Source: Odontocerum albicorne
Taxonomy: Eukaryota > Arthropoda > Insecta > Trichoptera > Odontoceridae
Assembly (NCBI GenBank): GCA_949825065.1
Contig: OX463847.1
Coordinates: 41,202,831 to 41,266,830 of the forward strand
DNA: 64,000 nucleotides
Direction: 5' to 3'
Positions 21,331 to 31,373 of the stretch are shown here, in pieces (within the stretch, counting starts at the first letter, position 1; each line of letters starts with the position of its first letter). The position numbers and the translations under genes are program-made. The notes below the pieces were generated by a model that was not told the DNA's origin, did no database searches, and saw only the letters and a list, made by a program, of their open reading frames with translations.

Positions 21331-21584
21331 ACAAGAAGAAACCCACACTCACGAGCTCACACAAATCTTTTCCACACGTCATTCATCCTGAAAGCCCAAG
21401 TACTCAAAATCCTGTCGCAATAACAACCACACTCCGATCGACTGTCGAAATGGTTTTCCTCCCTTTACCTTTATTGAATTCGACACGCCATTGTATGTCA
21501 TAGGAGCCAAATAAGCATATTGCCTTTGGGAAAAAGAGGTTTTAACTCTAGGGATGGTGAACATTTCATTAGTTGCCATGCTTG

Positions 21585-21880
21585 TCATGTGTCTCTGCTG
21601 AGTCTGCATCTTCCCTTCCTCTCGATGGAAATGAATGGAATGGAAAAGTTCCTCGAAGAAAAAATAAACCTAACATTCATTGGACGCGGTCTAGATATGA
21701 CTTTAAGTGATTCAAATACGTCTTCCAAAGGACAACCGAAAAATACAGGGTATATGGTTTCATCATCCATACCACACTCGTAGCTAGGATTATCCACAAT
21801 ACCCATTATGTAAAGGTGACTAGCCCCACGCAGTGGCCCGTCCGCAAACGACACATGACAGACACTTCCATCTTATTCAT
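21585..21880 (-). pseudogene. LINE RNase H-type C-terminal tail
   Basis: 89 codons open. ADGPLRGASHLYIMGI, then a NPSYECGMDDETIYPVFFGCP segment matching the 'xxCxCGxxETxxHxxxxCP' box that follows RNase H in Jockey/I/R1-type LINEs. The first Cys is Ser and the His is Pro, so the metal site is lost. No LINE tail follows on the left. Confidence 0.75.
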
Positions 21881-22415
21881 TTTTATCATAGTGAACCATG
21901 GTTTCAAAGGGATACATTGTAGTTAAAATATATAAATTAGATTACATCTAAAGATTTAAATTTGTGTTTAGGTATAATATAATCTTTGGCAAATGTATGT
22001 ATTATAGATTAGTTTATTAAATAAAAAAAATCTTCCTTTTGTGTTGCTATCTCACAATTTGATATACTCGTACTCATCTTCGAATAGCATATTTCCAACT
22101 TTTTTTTTACAATTTACATATGCTAATTTTTATTTTTCTTCAGTTCTTATGAAAAGTCTTTCGCCGTTTAAACAATTGTCTGAATTACGTATAATTTATT
22201 ATATTTTCTCAGCGAGACTCTCCAACCTTGTTGACAAGGATGTATGTAAATATGTTATCCTCTCTTTTTCATTACCTAGTTTGCTTTTTCATTACTTAGT
22301 TTGCTTTTTCATTACCTAGTTTACTTTTTACTGGCGTTTTCATTATTGACGTTCCTGTTTTCTTTATAATGAGAAAATCAATGTATTATTTGATTTCATA
22401 TTTTCAGAATTGTTT
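21881..22415. other. mostly no feature; short repeat at 22258-22325
   Basis: Three copies of 'tttttcattacctagtttgc' lie near 22266-22325. Otherwise AT-rich with nothing recognised. Confidence 0.55.
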
Positions 22416-22735
22416 ATTTGTTTAACACTTTTATTCCAAATACAATCTGGCATGCTTATTACCAGGCGGCAATTCCAACCAACCAGATAAAAGTAAATGA
22501 AGCAAGTTACATGGCTGCAAATCAAAAACATTCAAATGTCCATCCATCCCCACGAAATCCATAAACACATACGTGAAAATATGCCCAGAAAGACGGACAA
22601 TCACCCGGACCTTCCTTTTCATTTAAAGTGAGCTATCATCAATCAAAGGAAATGGAAGGGATGATGGAGACGAAAGGAAAATCAATCAGTATTGAAACAC
22701 GTTATATTACTGACTAGAAATTAAGAGAATTTGTA
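22416..22735 (-). mobile_element. LINE-T 3' UTR and tail
   Basis: Complete 3' terminus: TTTATTTGTTTAACAC run, 'accaggcggcaattccaacc', then 3' UTR to 'tgaaacacgttatattac'. Aligns with 35920-36230. The hairpin left arm is shortened by a deletion of 'ctctt'. Confidence 0.85.
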
Positions 22736-23040
22736 TGAAATAGTTCTTCAGTTCACTTCGATCCCACCACCACCCATGCTGTTATAGGGGACAAAGTTAG
22801 TCCCCACCCAACGAGATATACTCTAGAATGCCGAAATCTTCTTTATTTTTTATGTGCGCGGCATCACGTAGACACGAGCCAGGAACTGCCCAAACAGACC
22901 CCTTCGGTGGCGACACATCTGAGTATGAAATTGTAGCGACGGCGAACTTCCGGAAATGTAAGTCCTACCCTACGGGAAATGTAAAATAACTCGTAGTGCA
23001 GTAAATATACTTATAAAGCGGTTTAAGGGTAGGGAAAAAG
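22736..23040 (+). repeat. family R, copy 1
   Basis: About 300 bp similar to 62325-62580: 'cagttcacttcgatcccacc', 'ggtggcgacacatctgagta', 'ataactcgtagtgcagtaaa'. No coding motif recognised and ends not defined. Confidence 0.7.
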
Positions 23041-23065
23041 AATAGTTATTATAAAACTTTTCTTT

Positions 23066-23468
23066 CGTCGGCGGCCGGGGTCTAACGGTTGACATTCAAG
23101 CTAAGCAAATGTGCATTCCTGGTTCGATTCCTGACGTATTCACTTCTGGACCAGTTTTATTCTTAACACCATTTTACATCTGAATTTATGTTCTTCTGTA
23201 ACTTATACGCTGCTTATCGAATTTTTTATAGCGCTACTAAGCAACATTGAAATAGTGGTATACTAGTACACATATAAAAAAATGCACCTGACAAAAGGCT
23301 GCAACTGATAAAATCTCTCAGTCGTCTTGGAAACTTTGATTCTTTTGAAATTTGGGTTTGATCTGTAAAGACTGTGAGCTTGCTGAGGTATAACGGCTTA
23401 CACCCAATAAATCAATACACGCACAGGCGTCTTCCATCTACAGGATCGCTGATCATAAGAGATTGCCA
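23066..23468 (+). mobile_element. SINE-B, full copy with tRNA-like head
   Basis: Head: A-box region 'cggccggggtctaacggttg' and B box 'ctggttcgattcctgac', with tRNA-like spacing (about 35 nt). The roughly 330 bp body aligns with 13166-13493 and ends 'agagattgcc'. Long for a SINE. A SINE-D abuts its 3' end. Confidence 0.8.
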
Positions 23469-23640
23469 TTTTTTATTTATTTATTTATTATTACACATGA
23501 CAAAAAATGTCCATCATTAGCGAAAAAACAACAGGTTATTTAATTAAGACATACATTATTTTAATGGATCTGGGTTTATCGCCTTTCATTTGTCGTATCC
23601 CCAGTAAACTAGGCTTTTGCCTGTGTCTCACTGAGGATCA
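23469..23640 (-). mobile_element. SINE-D
   Basis: TTTATTTATTTATTTATT tail, 'acacatgacaaaaaatgtcc', 'cccagtaaactaggcttttg', 5' end at 'tctcactgaggat'. Aligns end to end with the other SINE-D copies. Confidence 0.88.
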
Positions 23641-23690
23641 CCAATCGAGTGTTTTATTCTTCTTCTTCTCAGTGTGTCGTGTCAGTCCCG

Positions 23691-23710
23691 CCCCCCCCCC
23701 CCCCCCCCCC
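23691..23710. repeat. poly(C), 20 bases
   Basis: Uninterrupted C run, rare in this AT-rich context; a likely sequencing or slippage hotspot. Confidence 0.95.
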
Positions 23711-23732
23711 AAACGTTGAATATCAATTGAGA

Positions 23733-23855
23733 GTAGACATCTTTGTCCCCGGCAGCCCGAAAAAGATCTCCAACGCCCCTTTTGTCAGTCCAATCACGTC
23801 TATTGCGGAGCCATGAGATTTGCCTCCTGCCAACACCTCTTCGGCCTTTTATTAT
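23733..23855 (-). pseudogene. RTE-4 LINE C-terminal fragment
   Basis: Minus-strand codons read GVGRRQISWLRNRRDW, then a FRAAGDKDVY segment. This matches the 'GRRxxSWLRNxRxW' plus 'FRAAxDR' ending of BovB/RTE-type ORF2. Distinct from RTE-1, RTE-2 and RTE-3. Confidence 0.7.
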
Positions 23856-23861
23856 TAAGGG

Positions 23862-24010
23862 TAAATATGTGAAATTTTCTGGACCACCCTTAACAAGTGC
23901 CCTTCGAGCCGTGGAGTGCAGGGATGAATGGAGAGGAATCGTCAGAGACTATCATGGAAGTCACGATGATCAGTTATATGCTACGCGACAGGATGATAAT
24001 ATGAAATTTT
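23862..24010 (+). pseudogene. RTE-2 LINE C-terminal fragment
   Basis: Codons SGPPLTSALRAVECRDEWRG match 52130-52190 (TGLPLTTALRAAECRHSCRE), the 'AxxxAxDRxxWR' helix ending RTE ORF2 proteins. Confidence 0.75.
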
Positions 24011-24090
24011 TTACTAAGGAATAAGACCACTTCGTCACGCACCTCGCCTAGTAAAGTGGTTCGGTCACGAGGGATTGCCTATCATAACTT
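24011..24090 (+). mobile_element. SINE-B 3' end fragment
   Basis: 'cggtcacgagggattgcc' matches the SINE-B terminus; upstream similarity is weak. Confidence 0.45.
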
Positions 24091-24645
24091 ATTGTATTCG
24101 TATAAAAGTAAAACGTACTAAAGTTTGTTCGATTTTATGTTATAAGTTTATTGCTTCTTTTTATTAACCACTAACCCTACGAATGGGACATCGCTTGAGT
24201 GTTCATTTTATGGGACACGTTACGATTGTGCGATACGTGTTCTTTACACGCTTATGACATTTTCTCTGATAACAATTGTTATTACAATATCGTTTCATTT
24301 GCTTCTGGACATAAAAAAATAATCTGTTAAAATCATTGGTATCCGTCTGCCTTTGAAAGATGGTGATAATGTAAATCAATAAGTTCCAAAAATAAGATGG
24401 GTGACAGAGCAGTAACTAAAGATTTGATTATTACATCACAGATTACAAACAGTTGCAACAAGATGCCGCATATTTTAGATTATGAATCTATATGAATGGT
24501 TTGAGTGAACTTTTCAACCGATCCGAGTTGCAGAAACTAAATAACGGATTTGATGATAATGTTCGACCGAAATAAGAGACAGGAATGAATTACCTTTTTG
24601 ATTCTTACATAAATACACTCACGTCATTTACCAGCTGATGAAGAC
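24091..24645. other. no supported feature
   Basis: Unique-looking; no element or gene recognised. Confidence 0.4.
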
Positions 24646-24649
24646 AGAG

Positions 24650-24760
24650 AGAATTGAGTGCCAATTGTTTTTATCACGACATACTTCGTTGGCCTCCTCT
24701 ACATGCAAAGATATTTTCATACAGTTCCTTTTGTTGCATATATCACTGTTTTCTGTCTAT
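24650..24760 (-). mobile_element. RTE-1 3' terminal fragment
   Basis: Follows the family end pattern 'gagtgccaattgtttttatc', 'ttggcctcctctacatgc', in place of 'gcgccagactttcctatc' and 'cctcttctacattcat'. Confidence 0.5.
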
Positions 24761-24945
24761 GTGGATCAATTAAAAAATATTTCCTAAAATCGACCTATTA
24801 AAGAAATAAGGAAAATTGAAAGACTCCAATGTCGCTATCAAGATTTTTTAATTCGAATTTAAAATGGTTTGAAAGTAAAACCAGTTCGGAAGTTAATCCG
24901 CCCTAATCAAATCTGGGACGTCCGCTTACTAAGCATGACAGCTAA

Positions 24946-25045
24946 CCATTATTTATTTAACGCTTTTATTGCAAATACAATCTGGTGGGATTATTGCCAG
25001 GCGGCAATCTCTTCCAACCAACCACACCATTAGACCACGGCCGCC
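24946..25045 (-). mobile_element. LINE-T tail fused to a SINE-B-like 5' head
   Basis: 24946-25025 is a LINE-T tail (TTATTTATTTAAC, 'tattgccaggcggcaatctc'). Directly joined at 25023-25045 is 'accattagaccacggccgcc', the reverse complement of the first bases of SINE-B. Read on the minus strand it is a tRNA-like 5' end followed at once by the LINE-T tail. Confidence 0.65.
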
Positions 25046-25516
25046 GAGAAAAGCAAAAACTTTATGTTTCTTTCTTTCAAAATTTGATTAGATTGGTCCA
25101 ACCATACTTTTCTCTTCCACAATTCCTACTCATGCTTGTATTTTAAACCCGTTTAGTAAGTTTTTTGTCACCCATCCGTTCAACATGTCCAAACTATCAC
25201 ACTGTGGTATTTTTCATCATCTTCGATTCTTGCTCTACATTATAATATTATCCAAATGAATTGCTAATGTAAATTGTTCCCGCACAGTTTCAACGAGTCA
25301 AAACTATCTCAATGTACTATTTTTCATACGTTCAACATATTCAAATCATGTCAATGTGCTCTTTCTCACGCTTTCAACTTGTCCAAACCACACCAATGAA
25401 GTATTTTTTACCCTATTTGATTATTGATCTAAAATATAATATTATTCACATGAATTACTAAAAAAATTGCTCTCGTATAATTTCAATGTGTTATTTTTCA
25501 CACTTTCAACTTGTCC

Positions 25517-26270
25517 TTCTTCTCCCTGGCTCCATCCCAACTCACTGTCTGCGAAGACTGTTGGGGTCAGCTCTCCTCGTCCTCAGGTTGTATGCTCTTC
25601 TGTCTTGGACTACGTCCCCCAGGCCGTGCCTCTGCATCAGGCTATATTTTTGCACCACCCATGAATTCTTTGGTCTTCGTCTGGTTGTTATTCGAGAAAG
25701 ATCCATGGAGATTGCCTGGTTCACAATGTGATCGGGTGTTCTGCGTCCAACGTGCCCATACCATCTAAATCGCTTCTCCTCCATCTGGCTGTTGATGTGT
25801 GTAACACCTAGGCTTCCACGAATGCGTGAGCTTTTTATTTTGTATCTTAGGGACACTCCAGCTGACCATCTTAGCATGCGCATTTCAGCAGTTTCTAGTT
25901 GCCTAGAGTAAGAATTATACATCGTCCAGCATTCGGAGCCATAGAGGAGTGCGGGTCTGACAATCGTTTGGTATACTTTTCCTTTTAACTTTACTGGCAT
26001 TTTCGGATCACGTAGAACTCCCGTCATTGATCCAAACTTCATCCATCCCACACTAATTCTATGTGTCTGCTGCACATCCTCCGTCGCTATGGATGAGTGA
26101 CCCAAGATACAAGGAGTCACAATTTGGAAATGTTTCTCCATCCATTTACATTACGGGAGTGACAGCATTTGTGTTCTAGAATGGTAGGTACAGTTACTCT
26201 GTTTTCTTTATGCTCAGTCTCAATCCATTGTCCTCCAAGATTCTTCTCCACCTTTCCAGACTATATTACG
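25517..26270 (-). mobile_element. RTE-5 LINE insertion within the array
   Basis: 5'-truncated RTE-type LINE. 'ctttcaacttgtcc' occurs on both sides (25503-25516 and 26271-26284), either a 14 bp target duplication or the array's own repeat. The 3' end is at the left. Coding part annotated separately. Confidence 0.75.
25542..26141 (-). pseudogene. RTE-5 ORF2 C-terminal 199 codons
   Basis: The longest clean LINE frame in the window and little decayed. Order: RISVGWMKFGSMTGVL near residue 28, MPVKLKGKVYQTIVRPALL near 48, YGSECWTM near 68, AEMRMLRWSAGV near 85, RFRWYGHVGRRTPD near 124 and a RRRPKNSW box near 153. This is the standard region after RT in RTE-clade ORF2. No RT catalytic motif is included. 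Low decay suggests a fairly recent insertion. Confidence 0.92.
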
Positions 26271-27094
26271 CTTTCAACTTGTCCAAACCATACCAATGTA
26301 GTATTTTTACCCTATTTGATTATTGAATATTATTCACATGAATTACTAAAAACATTCGCAACAAGCTTTCGCATAGTTTCAACATGTTCAAACCATCTCA
26401 GTGTGCTCTTAATGATGCTTTCAACGTGTTTAAACTATCTTATTGAATTCTTTTTCATCATATTAGGTTCTTGATCTACAGTATAATATTATCCATATAA
26501 ATTGCTAAAACAATTGCTCTCGAAGTTTAAACGTGCTCAAAACATCTTAATGTGCTCTTTTTTATGCTTTCAACGTGTTCAAATCATCTCATTGAGCTCT
26601 TTTTTATCCAATTAGTTCATGATCTAGATTATAATATTATCCACATGAATTACTTTAAAAATGCTCTTGCACAGTTTAAACATTTTCAAAGCATCTCAAT
26701 GGTGCTCTTTTTCATCCTTTCAACACCGTCTCAATCACTCTATTTGATTTTTTATCTACATTATAATAATATCTATATGAATTGCTAAAACAATTCTCCC
26801 ATAGAGTCTCCAAATGGTTCAGAATAAAGTTTCTCGTATTTTAGTACATGTTTATCGTTATCTGGTGCAACAAATCGTCATGTAGTTAGTCTGGATTTTT
26901 ACACTCGTCCACTTAATTGAGATGACTGTCTGACTGGTCTAACAAAACGACGGGATAATTTACCGTACAATTGAGAAAAACACAATCTGGGTAGACTCTC
27001 TATTACAGGCTGCATTTAAACAGAGCACTGTTTCCCAATCTGAGGTTCACGACATCAAGCATTTTAAGTTCAGTGGATTAAAATATATACATAC

Positions 27095-27425
27095 ATACCA
27101 TCACACCATTTTCCTGTTGGGGTAGGCGTGATGGTATATTATGTATTTTTATATTCCCCTTTGGACTTTCCTATCGCTACACGCTGTCCGATATTTCTCG
27201 TAATTGTTCCATCACCTAAGAAACAACTTTTCAAATAGCAGAATTCCTCAATTTACTCTCTAATATTTTATTGTTCACCTAAATATCGCATTCACTTCTT
27301 CTATAACACTTTTCTATCACCATGACTATGGATTTCGCAACATTCATTTTTCTTTCCTTCTCCTATCTTGTTCAATTTAATAATCTCCATTCTCTGTTAA
27401 CATTACCACTGTACATTTATCATAA
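27095..27425 (-). mobile_element. RTE-1 with internal deletion
   Basis: 'tttcctgttggggtaggcgt' terminus, then a jump to 'aaatagcagaattcctcaat' and 'ttcacctaaatatcgcattc', matching 12470-12535 of the longer copy. Confidence 0.75.
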
Positions 27426-27559
27426 ATGAAGGGTATTTCGTACGCAACCACAATTATTTTTATGGAGGGTGCTCGAAAGAAGTCACCGATAATTGAGATT
27501 TTGAAATCAAATTTATCATTATTTTTATTTATAGTTAAGGCATTGTGGAGGTTTAAAGA

Positions 27560-28065
27560 CACTGTAATTTTTTTTATCAAACACTGTTTATTCCACTTTG
27601 TTAGCGGTATAACCCTACCGGTATCAAGGTTTTCACCTCATCATCAGGGGAGCGCAAACAAGACTGAAAATCTTCTAATTTACTCTGAAATGGCTAATCA
27701 TTGTCACCGTGAAAACCAAACGTTTTCTATCGATGATGCCAAATTCTTACATATCAGTAGTAACGGACATAAATTGGACAGATTAGAGGCCCTAGAAATG
27801 TCTTAAGTCAGTGCATCGAGGTGAACATCTGACAAACACATATATCCCAAGAATCTCTCCGCTGCTCGCCGAGGTTGTCCCATGCCTCCCTCAACCTCCA
27901 GCCCCCAACCCGAATGTTTACCGTTAGAAGCGTATATCTCAGTACCAGTTCGAACAGAATTCAGTATTGTTTGTGCTCCTCTGATGATGAGGTGAAAGCC
28001 TTGAAACCGGTAGGGTTATACCGTTATAAAAAGTGGAATAAACAGTGTTTGATAAAACAAATTAC
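27560..28065. mobile_element. inverted-repeat element, Penelope-like terminal motif
   Basis: 27565-27650 and 27970-28060 are inverted copies of about 90-100 bp. Each carries 'ctgatgatgaggtgaaa', 'accggtagggttatacc' and 'tggaataaacagtgtttgat'. A third, partial copy is near 57845. The tail resembles what I recall of Penelope-like ends ('CTGATGA...GAAA' plus 'aataaacagtg'), but no GIY-YIG or RT coding was found. Confidence 0.55.
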
Positions 28066-28182
28066 ATATTTATCATTGATTTCACATACGTGTATATAAA
28101 TATTGCATTTTTCACAAATATACACGTATTATATTGTATATCGAGTGAAAAAATATCAAAAACCGATATTTATTAAAACTAT

Positions 28183-28415
28183 GAATTACCTGTTGGGGTT
28201 GGCAAAACGGAAAGAGCGCCAGACTTTCCTATCTCAACATACATCCTTAGCTTCTTCTACATTCATACAACTCCTACGATTTCTCTGACTTTTTACGTTT
28301 ATTTTTTCAAAATATCATTCACTTGATCCAACCATAGTTTCCTTGGACTTCCTCTACCACGCCACTCAATGCACTACAAACTTCGCCTCCTTTATATTCA
28401 TACATCTTGTATAAT
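28183..28415 (-). mobile_element. RTE-1 3' end fragment
   Basis: 'agcgccagactttcctatct', 'tacaactcctacgatttctc', 'cacttgatccaaccatagtt': the canonical RTE-1 order. Confidence 0.85.
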
Positions 28416-28429
28416 TTAAAGTATCTCGA

Positions 28430-29220
28430 AGGAATGGCACAATTGTGTCTTTCCAATCTCTGTCTCTGAGAGATGTTTCTTTGTAAAGGAGTAGAAATTC
28501 GAGGTCGATATTGTATTCATCGAATAAATTTATTGTTCCGAATCAACCTATAGGACGAGGTATTATGATAGGTTTATGCCGTTGGTTCACTATACAGGGG
28601 TGACGTGTGCAGCTTTAGGAAACACTTGAAGACAACCTTTTATGGTATTATCAAAATGTATGATTATATATATGCCAAAAGCAAAAGTAAATTTTCTTCT
28701 TAGATTAAGCGCGTTAGAAAGCACTCATCAACATACTTAAGTGACTGAATATATATGTAACATATGTTTGTGTGTATATACTCGTTTGTATACATATGCA
28801 TTATTTTTTATTTTATAAAATTTTTTTTTTTTTTTTTCTATGTAATTTTTCTTCTTTTTTAATGTCTTGTATTTTTCAAAGTAATTGGGCTAAGCCTGTT
28901 TTGAAAAAATAAATAAATAAATAAATATGAACACTACATACACACACCAAAATACACCTCAAGCCGAATATGTTACGATTACTATCACATGTCGAAAGAT
29001 ATATAAAGGTTTCTTTGTAGCTCGTCTTTCCTTGGCATGGTTTCTGCTGTTTTCTTACCAAATATGTTTTCCACCACTTTTCTGTCCTTGCACTAAACTT
29101 ATAAATATTTATTTTGTAATATTTTAATCTCTACAATAGTGAGCTCTATATCAATTTAGAGCGCTCTTGAGGAGAGTATCTGCTCTCTAAACGAGGATAT
29201 ATAAATAGTCATTTTAATAA
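28430..29220 (+). mobile_element. LINE J3 C-terminus and 3' UTR, split by J2
   Basis: 28430-28671 ends the coding part (SFRKHLKTTFLWY). 28936-29220 continues the 3' UTR ('cacctcaagccgaatatgtt', 'tgttttcttaccaaatatgt', 'gaggagagtatctgctctct'). The pieces are contiguous in other J3 copies (6962 onward), so J2 at 28672-28935 is a later insertion. Confidence 0.75.
28672..28935 (+). mobile_element. LINE J2 3' end with AAAT tail
   Basis: Aligns with 57445-57705: 'ccaaaagcaaaagtaaattt', 'gcgttagaaagcactcatca', 'gggctaagcctgttt', then AAATAAATAAATAAAT. Very 5' truncated. Confidence 0.85.
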
Positions 29221-29693
29221 TATTATTCGATTGTATTGTAAGAGTGAGTGGAGCCATGGACTAAATATGTTTGACAACCGCTGCCTCAGCTTAATGGACC
29301 CACATTTGGGCTAATTGGCCCTATTTAGTCTAACAAAACAATGTGCCAACGAGAACTGCCCCCACAGTATGGTGTCTGATAATGCTTTTAGCTTCTGCCA
29401 ACTCTATGTACCTCGTTTATGTACCTTATACTGTACCTTTTATAAAGTAATAATCCAGTAACAAAGGACATACATAGAGATGATGATAGTCCATGCACGT
29501 GTGGCAACACAGTTTACAGAGTAAAGTGATATGGGCAGCGTCACGGACATTCTCGTAATTGTGTCGATGCAGCGGTGCAAGGCTATTAATTGAAGATTCT
29601 TCTACACTTATGCCTTTTAATTTAATCTACAATAAGTATGCATACTAACCTTAAAGGAAAAAAACTACATGAAATTCATATAAAATTAAAATG
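29221..29693. other. no supported feature
   Basis: A hAT-end-like string 'gtttgacaaccgctg' (29270-29284) has no convincing partner. Confidence 0.4.
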
Positions 29694-29800
29694 TTTCTTG
29701 CGAGGTAGGCAGAGATAACTGATATCCAAACTTTTCTATCCAAGCACACAATTTTCCCCTCCTCCACATTAATACATCTCGTTATGCACAATCTTCTATT
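29694..29800 (-). mobile_element. RTE-1 3' terminal fragment
   Basis: 'gcgaggtaggcagagataac', 'acttttctatccaagcacac', 'ctcctccacattaatacatc'. Confidence 0.65.
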
Positions 29801-29919
29801 ATTCATACTTACCTTATTTTATTCATAGTTGCGTGAGATAGCTGACATCCTGAAGATATAATTTGGTAGTGTTTACACTATTTTGCATGAACATTTGGTC
29901 ATGAAAAAGCTTTTTTCGA

Positions 29920-30180
29920 AATGTGTGCCGCGTTTGCTCACAATGAAACAGAAACATCGATGTCGTCAAAACAAAAATCGATGGTAACGATGGCCAAATT
30001 GCATGAGTTGAACTTCGAATTGCTTCCGCACCCACCTTATTCTCCAGATTTGGCCCCCAGCGACTATTGGCTATTCACAGACCTCAAAAAGATGTTCCAG
30101 GGAAAGATATTTGGCTCCAATGAGGAGTAATTGCCGAAACTAACGCCTATTTTGACTTATTGATCGATGTGTTATATACG
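29920..30180 (+). pseudogene. mariner transposase fragment
   Basis: In frame from 29921: SMVTMAKLHELNFELLPHPP, then YSPDLAPSDYWLFTDLKKM and FQGKIFGSNEE, followed by a stop. This is the third-catalytic-Asp region of a mariner transposase. The upstream Asp position is decayed. Different subgroup from the 6172 copy (SDYWLF versus SDFHLF). Confidence 0.88.
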
Positions 30181-30567
30181 AGTACTTTTTAACTAATGTT
30201 TCTTTTTTTTTTTTTTTTCTAGGTAAGTTTCCTGTTAGCTACCAACGAATCCATATTCTTACAAGTTATCTTACGTAAGTCAAACTATTATCTACTTGAT
30301 TGTAATTCAACTGGAATAAAAATATTTTTCCTCGTTCGTATTCGGTCTCAGTTGAATATTGATTGACAGACCGCCATTCTTTCTCCTATTATGGGCAAGT
30401 TTTGGAATTTGTTAGCCATTGCATAACTTTTAATAATTCACAGCACGTTTCTGGTATTGATGCGTGCTTATATTGTTTGGTTTCCTTTTTTATCGTATTG
30501 ATTATATTTTGATAGTATTTGATGTTTTCCGTTTTTAACTTAAGTTGTATTTAAATATTTTTTTCAA
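30181..30567. other. no supported feature
   Basis: Contains a T-rich run at about 30205-30222. Confidence 0.4.
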
Positions 30568-30716
30568 AGAATAGATATAACTGAAGTCATATGTATCCTT
30601 ATACCCCCCGAATATAAGGCGAAAAAAATTCCTGTATCATTCGAGGGGAGTAGCACAGCGCGGGGTTGAACTGACGACCTTTCGCACGGAAGTCCAGTGC
30701 GTAACCGCACATCCTC
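30568..30716 (-). mobile_element. SINE-C head and proximal body
   Basis: Aligns with 39898-40050: 'tcattcgaggggagtagcac', 'gcggggttgaactgacgacc' (B box reversed) and 'gtccagtgcgtaaccgcac' (A box reversed). tRNA-derived. Confidence 0.82.
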
Positions 30717-30718
30717 TG

Positions 30719-30921
30719 TATTGTATTACACTTTCTTTGTATACAAAACAACCTGGCGGGCTTATTGCGATCTCTTCCAATCAACCAGAAAGATGTAAAA
30801 GAGGCCTTAAGTGAAAAACTGCCTGGAATCTTTTTTTTTAAATATTGGTTCCAGCGAGATTTGAACCCGCAACTTCCGGGTTGGGAGACAGGGTCTTACT
30901 AACTAGGTCATGGAGGTCGTC
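30719..30921 (-). mobile_element. SINE-A, full length
   Basis: Tail 'ttacactttctttgtatac', body, B box 'gagatttgaacccgcaactt', head 'aactaggtcatggaggtcgt'. The hairpin has lost its loop ('attgcgatctcttcc'). Abuts the SINE-C 5' end within 2 bp. Confidence 0.9.
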
Positions 30922-31067
30922 AATTATAATTCAAAATGTAAGTTGAACTATAATTCAAAGTTGAAACACCGTTTTATCCACTTGAAAAAATATATTGAAA
31001 ACAACCATTGAAGTGATCTTCAATTTCGCCCAGAAATAGCGGTTTTCCTCTCCCTTCCCTTAATGTA

Positions 31068-31188
31068 CTTAATTTGTGATATTGTCTAAACTTAATTTGT
31101 GATATTGTCTAAACTTAATTTGTGATATTGTCTAAACTTAATTTGTAATATTGTCTAAACTTAATTTGTGATATTGTCCTCGTTTCAA
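31068..31188. repeat. 23 bp tandem repeat, 5 units
   Basis: Repeats of 'taatttgtgatattgtct' plus 'aaact', nearly identical. Confidence 0.97.
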
Positions 31189-31373
31189 ATTTTGTCAGTT
31201 CGGATTACGACTAAAGATCAGTCGCATATAACTAGAAACTAGTTGGTTAAATATATATTATATTTTCAACATATAACAGTTTTTCAATTTTAATTATATT
31301 TAAATATGAATTTTCAGTGTTAACGCTATAACCCGAGAAAATTAAGATGAATTGTTAAGATTCATACTGATAT

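Larger units (their letters stand above)
25070..26830 (-). repeat. RTE-1-derived tandem array, about 150-180 bp units
   Basis: Begins as an ordinary RTE-1 fragment ('ggtccaaccatacttttctc'). The segment 'caacatgtccaaac...tctcaatgtgctctttttca' then repeats about seven times, with a linker 'tctacattataatattatcc' between copies. That repeated segment corresponds to RTE-1 'ccacatgcacgaaccatctc' at 12092. Split by RTE-5 at 25517-26270. Confidence 0.8.

Noticed and set aside
27960..28020. functional hammerhead ribozyme
   Set aside because: The core order is suggestive but stem I is not formed and one arm has a mutated GAAA.
29270..29590. hAT element between 'gtttgacaaccgctg' and 'cagcggtgcaag'
   Set aside because: The ends are oriented outward incorrectly and no duplication is present.
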